A DNA stretch of 64,000 nt from Oryzias latipes (Eukaryota > Chordata > Actinopteri > Beloniformes > Adrianichthyidae): NCBI RefSeq assembly GCF_002234675.1, contig NC_019872.2:14133950-14197949 (forward strand), given 5' to 3'. Both the position numbers and the translations under genes were made by a program. Positions 24,401 to 33,070 of this stretch are shown here, piece after piece. Positions within the stretch are counted from its first letter, which is position 1, and each line of letters starts with the position of its first letter. The notes under the pieces are model-generated. The model was given only the letters and a program-made list of their open reading frames with translations, was not told the origin of the DNA and made no database searches.

Positions 24401-27400
24401 CTGAAAAACATACAGGACGATCTAACACGCTGGACCAACCTGCCTCTGTCCCTTATGGGCAAGGTAGCCACGGTAAAAATGAAAATCTTACCCAAAGTTA
24501 ATTATCTCTTCTCAATGATTCCCACACAACCGCCATTAAAATGGTTCAAAACATTAGACTCATCCATATCAAGCTTTCTATGGAACAATAAACCTGCAAG
24601 AATTAGTCTAAAAACTTTAAAATCTGCAAAAAGCTGTGGAGGATTAGAATTACCTAACTTCCACAATTACTTTCTTGCAAATAGATTACAATATATCCTA
24701 AAATGGTTAAAAAATAATCCAGAAACTAACTCATGGTTAGACTTGGAACAGGCGTTATGTGGAAAGATCAACCTGTCAGATCTTCCATTTATTAGCCAAA
24801 TAGTTAAAAAACAGGATTGTTTCAAAAGTATTAATATAAATGCCACTTTAACAGCCTGGTGGGAATTTCTCAAAATATCAAAATCATCAATTCAACCGTG
24901 CAAAATGACACCCATCTGGAACAACCCAGACATCCTCATAAACAAAAAAATTATCCACTTCCCAGCTTGGCAAGCAGGGGGCATAAAACAACTAGAGCAC
25001 ATAATTATTGATAGAAGATTCATAACTCCCCAGGAACTTCAAGACAAACATGGAATATATAACTTCTTGGAATATCAGCAACTTAAATCAATTATTACTA
25101 AAAAGTTTAAATACAGAGACAACGATTTAAAGCTACCAGATGTAGTTACCACTCTGATCAATTTCTCAATGAATAAAACTCTCTCCAAAATATACAAACT
25201 TTTATGCAATTTAGATAACAATATTTCACTTCCGACAACAAAATGGGATGCGGATTTAAGCATCAGCACAGATGAAAGTTTTTGGTCAGAACTTTGTCTA
25301 AACACCTTTAAAATGACAAAAAGTCCAAATCTGCAGCTAATCCATTTCAAAACTCTTCACAGAATTTACTACACTGGACAGAGGATGTTCAAGATGGGTC
25401 TCAGTAACTCAGACATTTGTCAGCACTGTGACAGTAATCTACCCGACAATTACATGCATGCACTATGGTTCTGCACGCCTGTCCAGGCTCTCTGGCAGCA
25501 GGTATGTGCCGATTTATCAGTCTGGCTTAAGGTTCCAATCACAGCTTCACCGTCACTTTGTGTGCTTGGTGACATGAGTGCCATCGATGTAGAAGGAGGA
25601 TTAGCATCTATCATTTTCATAACTCTTTGCATTGCTAAAAAAACTATTTTAATAAATTGGAAAAGCAAAAAAAATATAAATATAAGTCAACACAGAAATC
25701 TGCTGCTTGATCATATCAGCTTGGAAAAAATGTCAGCCCAAAGTTCAAGTAACTTCGAAAGAATTCGGTCTCTCTGGTCTCCCATAGCTAACTCCGTGAC
25801 TTAGGGGGTGGGGGGGGCCTGGTCGTCGCTGCTCCTTGCCCTTCTGCCGTGGGCTGGGGTGGGGGTCGGGGCCTCCGGTGCCTGGCGGGGGTTGTTGGGG
25901 GCTCCGTTGGTCGGGGGATCGGGTCCGGCGCCTGGGTGGGGCGGGCTGGGGCGCTGCGTGGTCCTTTGGGCTTGGGTGTGGGGGTGCGTGGTGGGGGGGT
26001 GGGGTGGTGGTCTGGCCTGGCTTGGGGGGGTGGTCCCTTTGCCTGTGCTGGGGGGGGTCGGCGGGGGGCGCTGCTCGGGGGGGGGGGCCCAGCGGCACTG
26101 GATGGGCTTCCCATCTACGCCTGGGGCTGGGATCGGCCCTTCCCTGGCTCTGGGGCGGGACGGGACAACCCTCTTGGGGCCCCCGGTCGCTCTGGGTGTC
26201 CTCCGCTTCGGCTGCGGGGTCTGGGGGTGGGGTGGGGTGGGGGGTCTTGTCGGCCCTGACCTGTGGGGGGGCATTCTGGGGGGGGGGGGGGGTCCACTAT
26301 TGGTACGGGGCAGGGGGGTTTGACGGGTCGGGGTCTCCGCTGAGGCCATCGGCGGTTTCCCCGGCCGGTTGGCTGCCTCGGTCCCGTCGAGGCCTGACCA
26401 GAGCTCTTCTAGGGCCGGCGTTTGGGGGTGGGGGCCTGGGCTTGCTCCGGGGGGGGCCGGCGCTTTCTGGCTCCTCTCTCTCTGTGTGGGGGGGGTGGTG
26501 CTGGGCCTGGGGTGTCGGCGCCTCCGGGGGTGGGGCCCCTGGGCTGGGTGGGCCTGGCCCCCTTGCTGGGGGGGGGGCGGGGGACAGCTGTTTGACCACC
26601 GGGGGACAGTCTATCAGCTGTCCCCAACTTACCCCCTTCCTCATATAACCTCATAATAGGGTGAGGGGGTGGGGGGCTTAGCCTGCGATGAGCCTTGGGG
26701 GGGGGTTTACTAGGCAGTGGCCCCCCTCCTATGGTTGCCGTATGGAGTGGGCCCCCCCTCTTTCGGTTTTATTTGCACCTTAGACATGTAGGGCCCTTGG
26801 TAGGGGGGGTGCTTGGACATCACTGCCAGCAAGCAGCGGATGTCCTCCTGGCACCCTACCCGCCAATTTTAACCGCACCTTAGACATTTAGGGCCCCTTG
26901 GTGGGGAGGGTGAGGGGACGTCACTGTGAGTAATCAGGAGATGTCCCCTTAGTGCCCTACCCGCCAATTTTAACTGCACCCCCCTTAGTACACACACCCC
27001 TCCCCCCTCAATATATACATCCCAACATAAACACACACACATGCACACACACACCATCTCAAACACACATACACGCACACACAATTTGCAAGGAAGGTGG
27101 GACCTGGGTCCATCTGTCCCCTGCCTCTTCCCTGGTGGGGGGTGCGGGCCCCCTTTGCAACGGTGGCCGTGTCCCCGGGGTGCCGGCTTCCTGGGCCCGG
27201 CGGTGCTCTCTCCCCGCGGGGGGGGAGTTCACATTACATCTGAGCCGGGGGTGTCTGGTTCCTGGGGGGCGGGTTCTGGTCCTTGCTCCTGAGTGCTGGG
27301 CCCCGCCAAATTTCCAACTGTGGCCGAGCCTGGTCGGGCCATATTTATAACACCCCTTGTGGGCCCTCTTTTTTTTCCCCGGGGTTCCCCCCTCCTGGGC

Positions 27401-28451
27401 GGGGGCGGCGGGCCCCCTGCCTCGCTCCTCCCTGGACCAACCGTGGGCCGGGCGGATGGTTGCCTGGAGTGCGGAGCGGGTCTCCCTTGGGGGGTCCTGG
27501 CTCGTACCTGGGGTTGGGGCGGGGGGATGCCCGGAACTCCTGGGTGGTGGTGGGGTGCTCGTTTGGGGCTGTGGGCGTCCTTCTCCGGTGGGGCTCTGCG
27601 TTGGGTTCTCCCGGCGCGGCGGGGGGGCTGCTCTCCTGGTTGGGCTGGGGCGGCGCTCTCTTTCCCTCCGTGCTTCCCTGGCCTCTGGCTCTGGGGGCCT
27701 TGCGGCGGCCCTGCTGGCCCTGGCCTGGGTGGCGGGCTTGGTCGCCCGGGCGGCGGTTGTTCCCTGCCGGTTCCCGTGTGGCGTTGGGGGGATTCCGGCT
27801 GCCGCTGCTGCTGCGGTGGGGGTCTTGGGGTGGGGATGGCTGGGCACTCTCCCTCCTTCTTTTCACGTTCCACCATCCATTTTAGAAGAACATAAAACCT
27901 CACCTGAGCACTGGTGTTAGCTCACCTTTGCACTAATAGCTTGCATGACTGAATGACTGAAATATTTCACACTAGCTGGTTATCAGGCATAAGTATGCGT
28001 GTGAACACTATCTGTTTTGTGTACATGTCGACAGGTGGACATTTTTGCAGCTAGCAGGTGTGTTTATAACATTTGAGTGTGTGTGTGGACAGGCCCCGCC
28101 CTTTTTGTACTGCATTTGAACCTTACCATAATGATTAACAACCAGTAAACTTGTTGCTGTATGCTGCTTCATGGTCTTATCCCCCTTCCCCTCCTATTAT
28201 CACCCCCTACACCCCCCTCTCTCTAGCGTCCCTCTCTCTTCTTCCCCTCTTTCCTTTTCCGTCCGGTCCAACACCAAAGATTTTCAGACATGATTGAAAT
28301 TAATAAAGTTTGGCCTCAATTACAAAAGGGGTTTATTCAGACATACCTTTGGTTTGTCAGAAGATTAATAACCCCTCTTGTTAAAGCAAAATATGTCCAA
28401 CACAAGAGGCCCTCAGCTCTCGTCTGTCTGCCCAGCTGTTGGACAGGACAA

Positions 28452-28510
<59 letters not shown>

Positions 28511-30939
28511 CCTGCCAGCAGCATAAAAAAACGCTTCCGCTTTCCAGCTTATAATTGCAGCACTGCTTCATTCCTTCATAAGCCTGCCCTTGTTAATATT
28601 TCACATTAAAAGGAAGTAAAAAATAGACTTCAAAGAGGAAAAAAGTAATCTTCCACTCTTTATCTGCTTACCTGTCTTTATTTATCTGATTGCCGCTGTC
28701 GCGTTTATGAAACACCATGGTGTACCGCCCGACATCAGCAGGAGGCCTTAAGATTTCCATTCTCTGCAGCTGGACCCTGTGTGACCCAGAAGCAACCATC
28801 ACAGAAGAAAATTAGGAGAAATTATCTTCCTTCACTTAAAAAAAAATGCAACAATGTATATCATAAAACCTCATGAAATCTGTCTCACCTGATGCGAAGG
28901 TCATCATCTTCTCCACCCCAACCCCAGTAAGTGTTTGAGAACCCATTCACCTTCAAGAACTGCTCTCTGGACAAAGCAGTGACCCCACCAAAGTAACCGC
29001 TGTACCGCAACCTGTGGAAGGACAGTTTCATGACACAAAAGCCACCGACTAAAATACCTCTGCTAACTGCTGAGGGAACAGACATAATAGTCTTAAATTT
29101 CTGGCGTGAAGAGTTTCACTTAGACTCACTTGTAACCCGTGGCATTCCTGCCAACCACCAAGTGTTTGGGGTGTTTGTCACACATGTATAGGTTGTGGTC
29201 ATTTTCAGGAACCAAATCCACATCATGGAAGACAAAGCAGTCCCAGTTGAAGTCTTTTAAGGCCTCCAAGTACCCAATATTTAGTAACTTGGCTCGGTTA
29301 AAGGTCACATCACCGGTCTTTGTAAAACAGAAACGAACAAAACTCAAGTCAAACGCTGCAAGTGCAAATGTTTTATGGTCAAACTCTTTGTTCATTCATA
29401 AAAGCTTGGGGGTAAAAACAGTTTAAAAAAAACGAAAAGTTCAGATAAGCAAAACATTTTCATTTGAGAGAGAAAAACTGTTGGATTGTTTTTATTGCTC
29501 TAAGTTTAGTTTTGCCTCTAAATGATGGTGGCAACCATCAATCTTCTCTGTGGTAGACCTAGACACAATAATCAGCCTATGACTGAGCACAGCTGGACAA
29601 AGAGTGACCTAGCTCTTTGGTGCTAAAGTGTTAAGATTGAAGGAGCCCTTCTTCTCTTTCTCATGTATTTGTGGACCCCTAAGAGGGTTGATTAGTACAG
29701 GTGCTACTGGTCTTTTAGCTGTCCGTGCCCGTAGTACGTTGTGGAGAGGATGGCTGCATCTTAAGAGGAGCACAGGTGTGTCTTGCAGTTTTCTTGAGGC
29801 TCGTGCAGCCACCTCAAGAAAGGTCATAAAGACCAATGAGCTTTTTCCCCCTATGGAATCATAATAACCATGACTGTGACTCCGCCAAATTCAGAATTAA
29901 TGTTGGAAGTATCTAATCAACACCCAGCTCCATTCTTCCAGCTATCTTTTATAAGCACATTTTGAATGAGGATCACAAAATGAACTACCATTTCCAGCTT
30001 AAATCCAAATTGCTGACGATGAATCAGTCAATAAACGAAGATTTACAAGGAGATAAAGAGAAATCCAAATGATATAGCTTCCACGTACTCATTAAGTGCC
30101 AAATGGTTCTCAAAACTAAAATATGCTTTAGTTGTATATAACATTTTTAGCTGACTGAAGACAAAAACGTTTTGAAATTACACAATGATTTCATTATTTG
30201 TTTTTACCCTATGCTTACATTATTTGAAATGCCCCGGTAGCAAATAGAGCGCCCAAACTTCTAAACTGCTCAATAACAGACAGACTATGCATGGGCGTAA
30301 ACACACACCTGCTGGATAATGTAAATGGCATAGTGCAGTTGCTGCCGCTGAAGAAAGGAGTGCAGGTGATGCAGAAGGTAGAGGAGGTGCTTCTCTCGGT
30401 CGCGGTGAGGAATGAGGATCGCCACACTCTGTCTGGCTGTGCAGTTGGGGGGCTCATACTCTCCCCTGCTCACATCGGCGTTTTCCATCTCGACATCCTT
30501 TAGTTTCAGAGCTGGGTCGAAGGTCAGGTTCACAGAACCTTCTGCACAAATATTCCAAAATATATTCAGAATTATTAAACTTGCTTTTTTTTCTTTTTCA
30601 AATTGACATTTTTTAATTAAATGCCAGAACATGAAATAATCATCAGCAATTGCTTAATTAGAACTCTGACATCCACTTACTGAGTAATGGAGACGTCTCT
30701 GGGCATTGGATTTTCTGTGAAGGCTTTAAGAGGTCGGGTAATAAAGTCAGAAAGTCAACGTCATCTTTGAGTTTATATTTCCTGAGAGCGTATTCTAATA
30801 GGGTTGGAGGAACCACAGTGCGTTTGGAAGTCTCGCCAGAATAGGTTGCTATCCACGCCAGCACCATGAGCGAAACAATGAGCAGTGCGAAATATTTCCC
30901 TCTGCGTGAAACCATGCTGACAATCCCGTAGCAGCCCAT
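18402..30939 (-). CDS. b4galt4: Beta-1,4-galactosyltransferase 4
   Basis: Golgi type II membrane enzyme that transfers galactose from UDP-Gal to terminal GlcNAc. Six coding exons on the minus strand: 30681-30939, 30309-30541, 29130-29317, 28889-29011, 28672-28776 and 18402-18537. They sum to 1044 nt (347 residues; human about 344) with all phases joining. A signal anchor lies at about residues 15-33. Catalytic motifs are FNRAKLLN (170-177), the metal-binding DVD (196-198) and WGWGGEDDD (256-264). The final exon reads [13 protein letters not shown] and ends [12 protein letters not shown], unlike the human end. B4GALT4 is favoured over paralogues by the exon 1 and C-terminal sequence and by its neighbours. 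A 3' splice site at 30955-30956 implies an untranslated upstream exon, possibly ending at a donor GTAAGT at 32913. The last intron (18538-28671) is inflated by a Tc1 remnant and an antisense LINE. Confidence 0.92.
19095..19230 (-). pseudogene. Tc1-like transposase remnant
   Basis: The minus strand encodes a Tc1 transposase signature around the DNDPKH motif followed by sequence resembling the end of the DDE domain, with surrounding frames interrupted. It is a relic inside the 18723-20048 element. Confidence 0.55.
19244..19425 (+). repeat. (ATCC)n microsatellite and LINE/SINE tail inserted in the Tc1 remnant
   Basis: About 22 tandem ATCC units (19244-19332) are followed by CCCCTTCAGGGTCACAAGG and TGTTGGGCAAAGGCGGGGTA. 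This arrangement, ATCC tail plus GGCGGGGTACACC block, is a common L2-like tail in fish; related pieces occur near 12120 and 41129. Confidence 0.8.
20497..20512 (+). repeat. Left target-site duplication of the LINE
   Basis: The 16-mer gacctgccagcagcat here is repeated without mismatch at 28509-28524 directly after the poly-A tail. One more A could be part of the duplication or of the tail. Confidence 0.95.
20513..20773 (+). promoter_or_regulatory. LINE 5' UTR with a tandem 19-bp unit
   Basis: The unit gacacgtgatgctgtagta occurs twice head to tail (20513-20531 and 20532-20550); each contains the E-box CACGTG. It is followed by ATCGCGAGAG, close to the palindromic TCTCGCGAGA promoter element. 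LINEs carry internal promoters at this position, so a promoter role is likely by analogy but not shown. Confidence 0.5.
20774..21541 (+). CDS. LINE ORF1 protein (L1-type RNA-binding chaperone)
   Basis: 255 residues. A basic, Pro/Ser-rich start is followed by a coiled coil at about residues 30-115 (leucine-rich heptads, e.g. [17 protein letters not shown]). Then come an RRM-like domain opening at [17 protein letters not shown] (compare NNLRIxGIPE in mammalian L1) and a basic C-terminal domain with [13 protein letters not shown]1 ORF1p trimers coat LINE RNA and act as nucleic-acid chaperones. The ATG has a weak context (CTCATGA), and the frame stays open upstream for about 35 codons with coding-like acidic sequence but no ATG, so the true start may be elsewhere. 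Followed by ORF2 after a 519-nt spacer. Confidence 0.88.
   Translation: MKKSNTATPSTKRNRPEDSPGAASSPGSNMSDILDSIDKRLSSLDCRLNLLEILHKEFQGLRESLEFSQQQVQELAAENQALRETVKIMANDTARLSEENRSIKETLLDLQARSMRDNLVFAGIPEEAGEVPENIVKSFIEVHLKLPKEEVQKISFHRVHRLGGKRPDNQRPRPIVAKFEHYKQKMQVKSRGRELKDTHYSVNDQFPGEILRRRKILFPLRRKHLSAGARAVVAVDKLFVNGKLFRDPEVTPWLC
21542..22060 (+). other. LINE inter-ORF spacer
   Basis: 519 nt with a pyrimidine-rich tract (about 21650-21760) and alternating purine-pyrimidine CA/CG runs (about 21815-22025, including GCGCGCGC). No ORF. ORF2 translation must bridge this spacer, as in other two-ORF LINEs. Confidence 0.7.
22061..25804 (+). CDS. LINE ORF2 protein (endonuclease and reverse transcriptase)
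   Basis: 1247 residues, uninterrupted. The APE-like endonuclease occupies about residues 1-240: [31 protein letters not shown] and SDHAP (S228-D229-H230). The reverse transcriptase spans about 440-760: [40 protein letters not shown] (A motif, D599), [13 protein letters not shown] (B motif) and LYADDILLF (catalytic YADD at about 699-702). A C-terminal CxxC...H...C knuckle begins at C1120 ([19 protein letters not shown]), matching the L1 Cys-rich region. The enzyme nicks target DNA and primes cDNA on the 3' end. All catalytic motifs I can check are intact, so it may be functional. Confidence 0.95.
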   Translation: MNSLNIVSWNVHGLGSGPKRLKVLNHLNDLKADIALLQETHLSLSAGQLLCCSQYPAMYSASFNSKQRGVAVLINKNVTFTHKDTVTDPEGRFVIINISSQNKDYCIASIYGPNVDDSSFFHRFFTSLSAHSDSTIIIGGDVNLVLDPELDRLSTAANQRTWQSASILKQYMNDLGLCDAWRSCHPSTKGFTFFSPAHHSHSRLDYLLVSNSLLKEIKSSNIHPIIISDHAPVSVTISREVPRPSGSTWRFNTSLLKDQEFIEFFKKEWATFLEFNNTSEISPSILWEAAKAVMRGKIISYSTHKKRKEKADLLELENKIKTLETAYAASAQEHILGDLKNLKLQLNDIINKQTQFQIQRLRLERYENSNKSGKFLANQLKINKEKSTITSIMDQTGNVTHDPVKINNAFKDFYQNLYTPQINPSEQRINSFLNNINLPKLNEDQTTNLDSPLSLSELHEALLLMPNSKAPGPDGFPAEFYKEFWEQLAPTFYKTVKFINESQSLPPNMNSANIILLLKPDKDPTSPSSYRPISLINADVKIICKALAQRIEKVTPHIIDFDQTGFIKGRHSDDNVRRLVNIIDFATIKNQEMTILSLDAEKAFDRVNWKFLIAALHKFGFGESFINWIKILYHNPNASVRTNKQTSNRFFLGRGTRQGCPLSPSLFAIFIEPLAAAIRQNESIKGIKTKHSHHKISLYADDILLFLSNIHSVNETATIINEFSSISDYSINWNKSVLLPLNSNAEQGLTIPVKTGNIKYLGIYFSPKISELVQLNYTPLLKNIQDDLTRWTNLPLSLMGKVATVKMKILPKVNYLFSMIPTQPPLKWFKTLDSSISSFLWNNKPARISLKTLKSAKSCGGLELPNFHNYFLANRLQYILKWLKNNPETNSWLDLEQALCGKINLSDLPFISQIVKKQDCFKSININATLTAWWEFLKISKSSIQPCKMTPIWNNPDILINKKIIHFPAWQAGGIKQLEHIIIDRRFITPQELQDKHGIYNFLEYQQLKSIITKKFKYRDNDLKLPDVVTTLINFSMNKTLSKIYKLLCNLDNNISLPTTKWDADLSISTDESFWSELCLNTFKMTKSPNLQLIHFKTLHRIYYTGQRMFKMGLSNSDICQHCDSNLPDNYMHALWFCTPVQALWQQVCADLSVWLKVPITASPSLCVLGDMSAIDVEGGLASIIFITLCIAKKTILINWKSKKNINISQHRNLLLDHISLEKMSAQSSSNFERIRSLWSPIANSVT
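26775..26975 (+). repeat. Tandem pair of ~100-nt hairpin units in the LINE 3' UTR
   Basis: Two copies start at 26775 and 26875, each beginning GCACCTTAGACAT and ending CCCTACCCGCCAATTTTAA. In unit 1 GGTAGGG (26799-26805) pairs with CCCTACC (26854-26860), and GGACATC (26815-26821) with GATGTCC (26839-26845). In unit 2 GGTGGGG (26900-26906) pairs with CCCTACC (26955-26961), and GGGGACGTC (26914-26922) with GATGTCCCC (26940-26948). The stems differ between units, but pairing is kept through G-U wobbles on the sense strand. Confidence 0.75.
28394..28445 (+). promoter_or_regulatory. 3'-terminal hairpin of the LINE
   Basis: TGTCCAACA (28394-28402) and TGTTGGACA (28437-28445) form a perfect 9-bp stem around a 34-nt loop, nine nucleotides before the poly-A tail. 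It recurs with intact stem at 5854-5905. In stringent-type LINEs a stem-loop here is recognised by the reverse transcriptase; that role is inferred for this element. Confidence 0.65.
28455..28508 (+). repeat. LINE poly-A tail, 54 A
   Basis: Pure A run directly joined to the right target duplication. Lack of interruptions suggests little time since insertion. Confidence 0.95.
28509..28524 (+). repeat. Right target-site duplication of the LINE
   Basis: Exact copy of 20497-20512, marking the end of the insertion. The b4galt4 intron continues into exon 5 at 28776. Confidence 0.95.
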
Positions 30940-32913
30940 GGCAATCTGGTTATGCTAAAGAAATAGTGATGGCCAGGAAAAGTACAGTCTATGAGGTTTA
31001 AGATTCTTCTTCTCTGATGTAACTTTTAGCAAAAATAGTCAGCGACAAATCATCCCATGGTGGTAAAACTGGACGATTTAGGACGAGTCAAGGTTTTTAT
31101 GACCATTTTGAAAGATGGAGAACTTAGTGGGGCAAATCCATGGCTGGTTCCAAAAGTATTTTCAGCACCACCAGTATCCAAAAAACTGTAAATAAATATA
31201 GATAAAAAATGTGATTATTACCAAGAGATGACACAGCAGAATAACAATATTACTAACATTTAATAGCGTAAGACCACTGGAAAAAAATAGAGGTGTAACA
31301 ATAATCAACTTAATCAATCCATTTATATTCCTACGATCCAACCAGATTGATCTGTCTGAGTAAAGTAGTTCATCGAATCGAATTGAATCAACCTATACCA
31401 TCATAAAACATTTTAAATAAAATAAATCTGTTATAATCAATATTGAAAAATACTCTTTGGATTGAGTAAATTGGATCTTTTAAAATGAACCAATATCGAC
31501 TAGGAATCGTATCGGCAATCACAAATTACTATAAAAATCACATCGTTCGTTGTTCAAATGAACTGTTGCAACCTACCAAACAAGGAGTCTTTATTCTTCT
31601 TTTTACCTGCAATTTCTATATAGCAGCAAAAGTCTGCAGCATTTTTTTATATTGCATTTATATTTTTTATGAGGACAATCAGCTCTCTTCTTTAGAAGTT
31701 TTTCACTTTGGTTTTTGTACATCTGACAGCATAAAACTGTTAAATACATTGTTTTTTAATAAACAACAAAACAAAAATATGTTGCCCTTAAAATGGCCCT
31801 TGGATTTAGTGTAAAATGTGCTGTTTTGTGCTGTTTCTGACGACATTGGATGATGAATTGATACTATTTCCAAATCCAGAACGACATAAATTTATTTAAG
31901 CAACAAGGATAACATTTTATAAATGTATAACAAACCAGACAAACAAAAATCATGTGTAACCCAAAGCAGCTCCATGAATGAACAATAGAAAGTGTGTTTA
32001 AAAGTTTTAACTTTGCCTTGCGCCTCCCTTGATCAACATCAGTTGAATCCTTCTTGTGAGTGCATCCTTAAAAGGTCCTGAAGTTGATTGAATGAGCACT
32101 AGAACAAATATCCCAATAGAATAAAAGCTTTCCATGACAGAAGGAGGTAATGGAAAGTGGCCTTTTTTTAGTGTCAACCCCATGAAACTCAACTGGCAGT
32201 GAAAGACGTGCCAAATGTGTAAATGGAGCTAGACGTATGAAGTTGTAACTTTCCTCTAAACGTTTTACTCGTGTTTATATGACCTCTGTCTGCTGCTTCT
32301 GGTTTTATCTGGTTAGCTGGATTCGCTCTGGTATCTATCTGTTGTCACCGCGACACTTCGCACATCATGTCAGATATAAACCTAAACCCCCCCAGATAAA
32401 CCTGCGAGCAACCTGACAATAGATTAAACACCAAATCGCTATTAAATTGAACTGTGATGAGTCCGGTTACACAACAAAACTCCACTGTTATTAGCAACAT
32501 TCAACCGCAGACATTACGACGGCTAAACAATATAGCAACAGACACATCACTAAACTACTACTAATTGCTTAGAGATAACATTACACTTACCTTTTCGGAC
32601 TTACAGTTAGACCAAACTATGTCGTTTAAAGCCACCAAAACACGCGGTGTGTTCACCGACGATAGAATTTCCTTGGTTTTTAATTTCTTCTTCCTGCAAT
32701 GTAGTTTATCACATACATGTCATGCGTGGACTTTAAAAAATGAGGTTGAGTGAGAACGCCAAAAAAATGTGAAGAACTGTTCCAGTTAACTCTGTCAATC
32801 TAAAAATACATTTTAGAACAGTTTCCGCTTCCCGTAAACCCAGATTTCTAATCTTTTGACGACAATAATAATAATAAATGTTTATTATGCAGTACTTAAA
32901 TTGATGTACTTAC

Positions 32914-33000
32914 GATAAGGTAGAGTCCGGTGTCGCTTTGATGGTGAAGGAGTATGTAACGGACAGGATGTGAGCTCAGGCTGCGCAGTCCCGTTTTACA
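32914..33000 (-). promoter_or_regulatory. Possible b4galt4 untranslated first exon and promoter region
   Basis: A strong donor GTAAGT follows position 32914 on the minus strand and could splice to the acceptor at 30955-30956, 15 nt before the b4galt4 ATG. A second donor-like GTAAGTG lies at about 32590. The first exon is inferred from splice signals only. Confidence 0.35.
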
Positions 33001-33070
33001 CACAGACTTCCGGTTGTTATTTTTCAAAACAAAAGCTGTTCACATTTGTTCTTTTATTCTTTTTTTTTTT

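Larger units (their letters stand above)
25805..28454 (+). other. LINE 3' UTR, G-rich for about 2 kb
   Basis: From 25805 to about 27850 the sense strand is extremely G-rich, with many runs of four or more G (13 or more near 26278-26291). A CA-rich stretch at 27030-27080 and two ~100-nt hairpin units at 26775-26975 interrupt it. The last 600 nt are of normal composition, with AATAAA near 28302. Overlapping frames of 100-270 codons in the G-rich part are Gly/Pro/Arg low-complexity artefacts on both strands. Mammalian L1 3' UTRs also carry G-rich tracts, but far shorter. Confidence 0.8.
20513..28508 (+). mobile_element. Full-length L1/Tx1-like non-LTR retrotransposon, apparently intact
   Basis: An 8.0-kb element between perfect 16-bp target duplications: 5' UTR 20513-20773, ORF1 20774-21541, spacer 21542-22060, ORF2 22061-25804, 3' UTR 25805-28454 and 54 A (28455-28508). 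The two-ORF layout, coiled-coil ORF1, N-terminal APE-type endonuclease, YADD reverse transcriptase and C-terminal zinc knuckle place it in the L1 superfamily; a Swimmer/Tx1-like clade is possible but not tested. It lies antisense in the last intron of b4galt4. Perfect flanking repeats, a pure long A tail and open ORFs indicate a recent insertion. The inferred first-strand nick is TCT/AAA on the bottom strand, only loosely like the mammalian TTTT/AA preference. Confidence 0.95.

Noticed and set aside
20774-25804. Host gene interpretation of the two long ORFs
   Set aside because: Endonuclease and reverse-transcriptase motifs, the target duplications and the poly-A tail show a retrotransposon.
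26775-26975. CRISPR-like array (two direct repeats of ~100 nt)
   Set aside because: Only two long units with internal hairpins in a eukaryotic LINE; no spacer structure.
25808-27920. Many overlapping ORFs of 60-270 codons on both strands in the G-rich region
   Set aside because: They arise because G/C-rich DNA contains few stop codons; translations are Gly, Pro, Arg and Trp low-complexity with no domain, and they overlap on several frames. The region is the LINE 3' UTR.
28290-28526. ORF ending in poly-lysine
   Set aside because: It is the LINE 3' end read into its poly-A tail.
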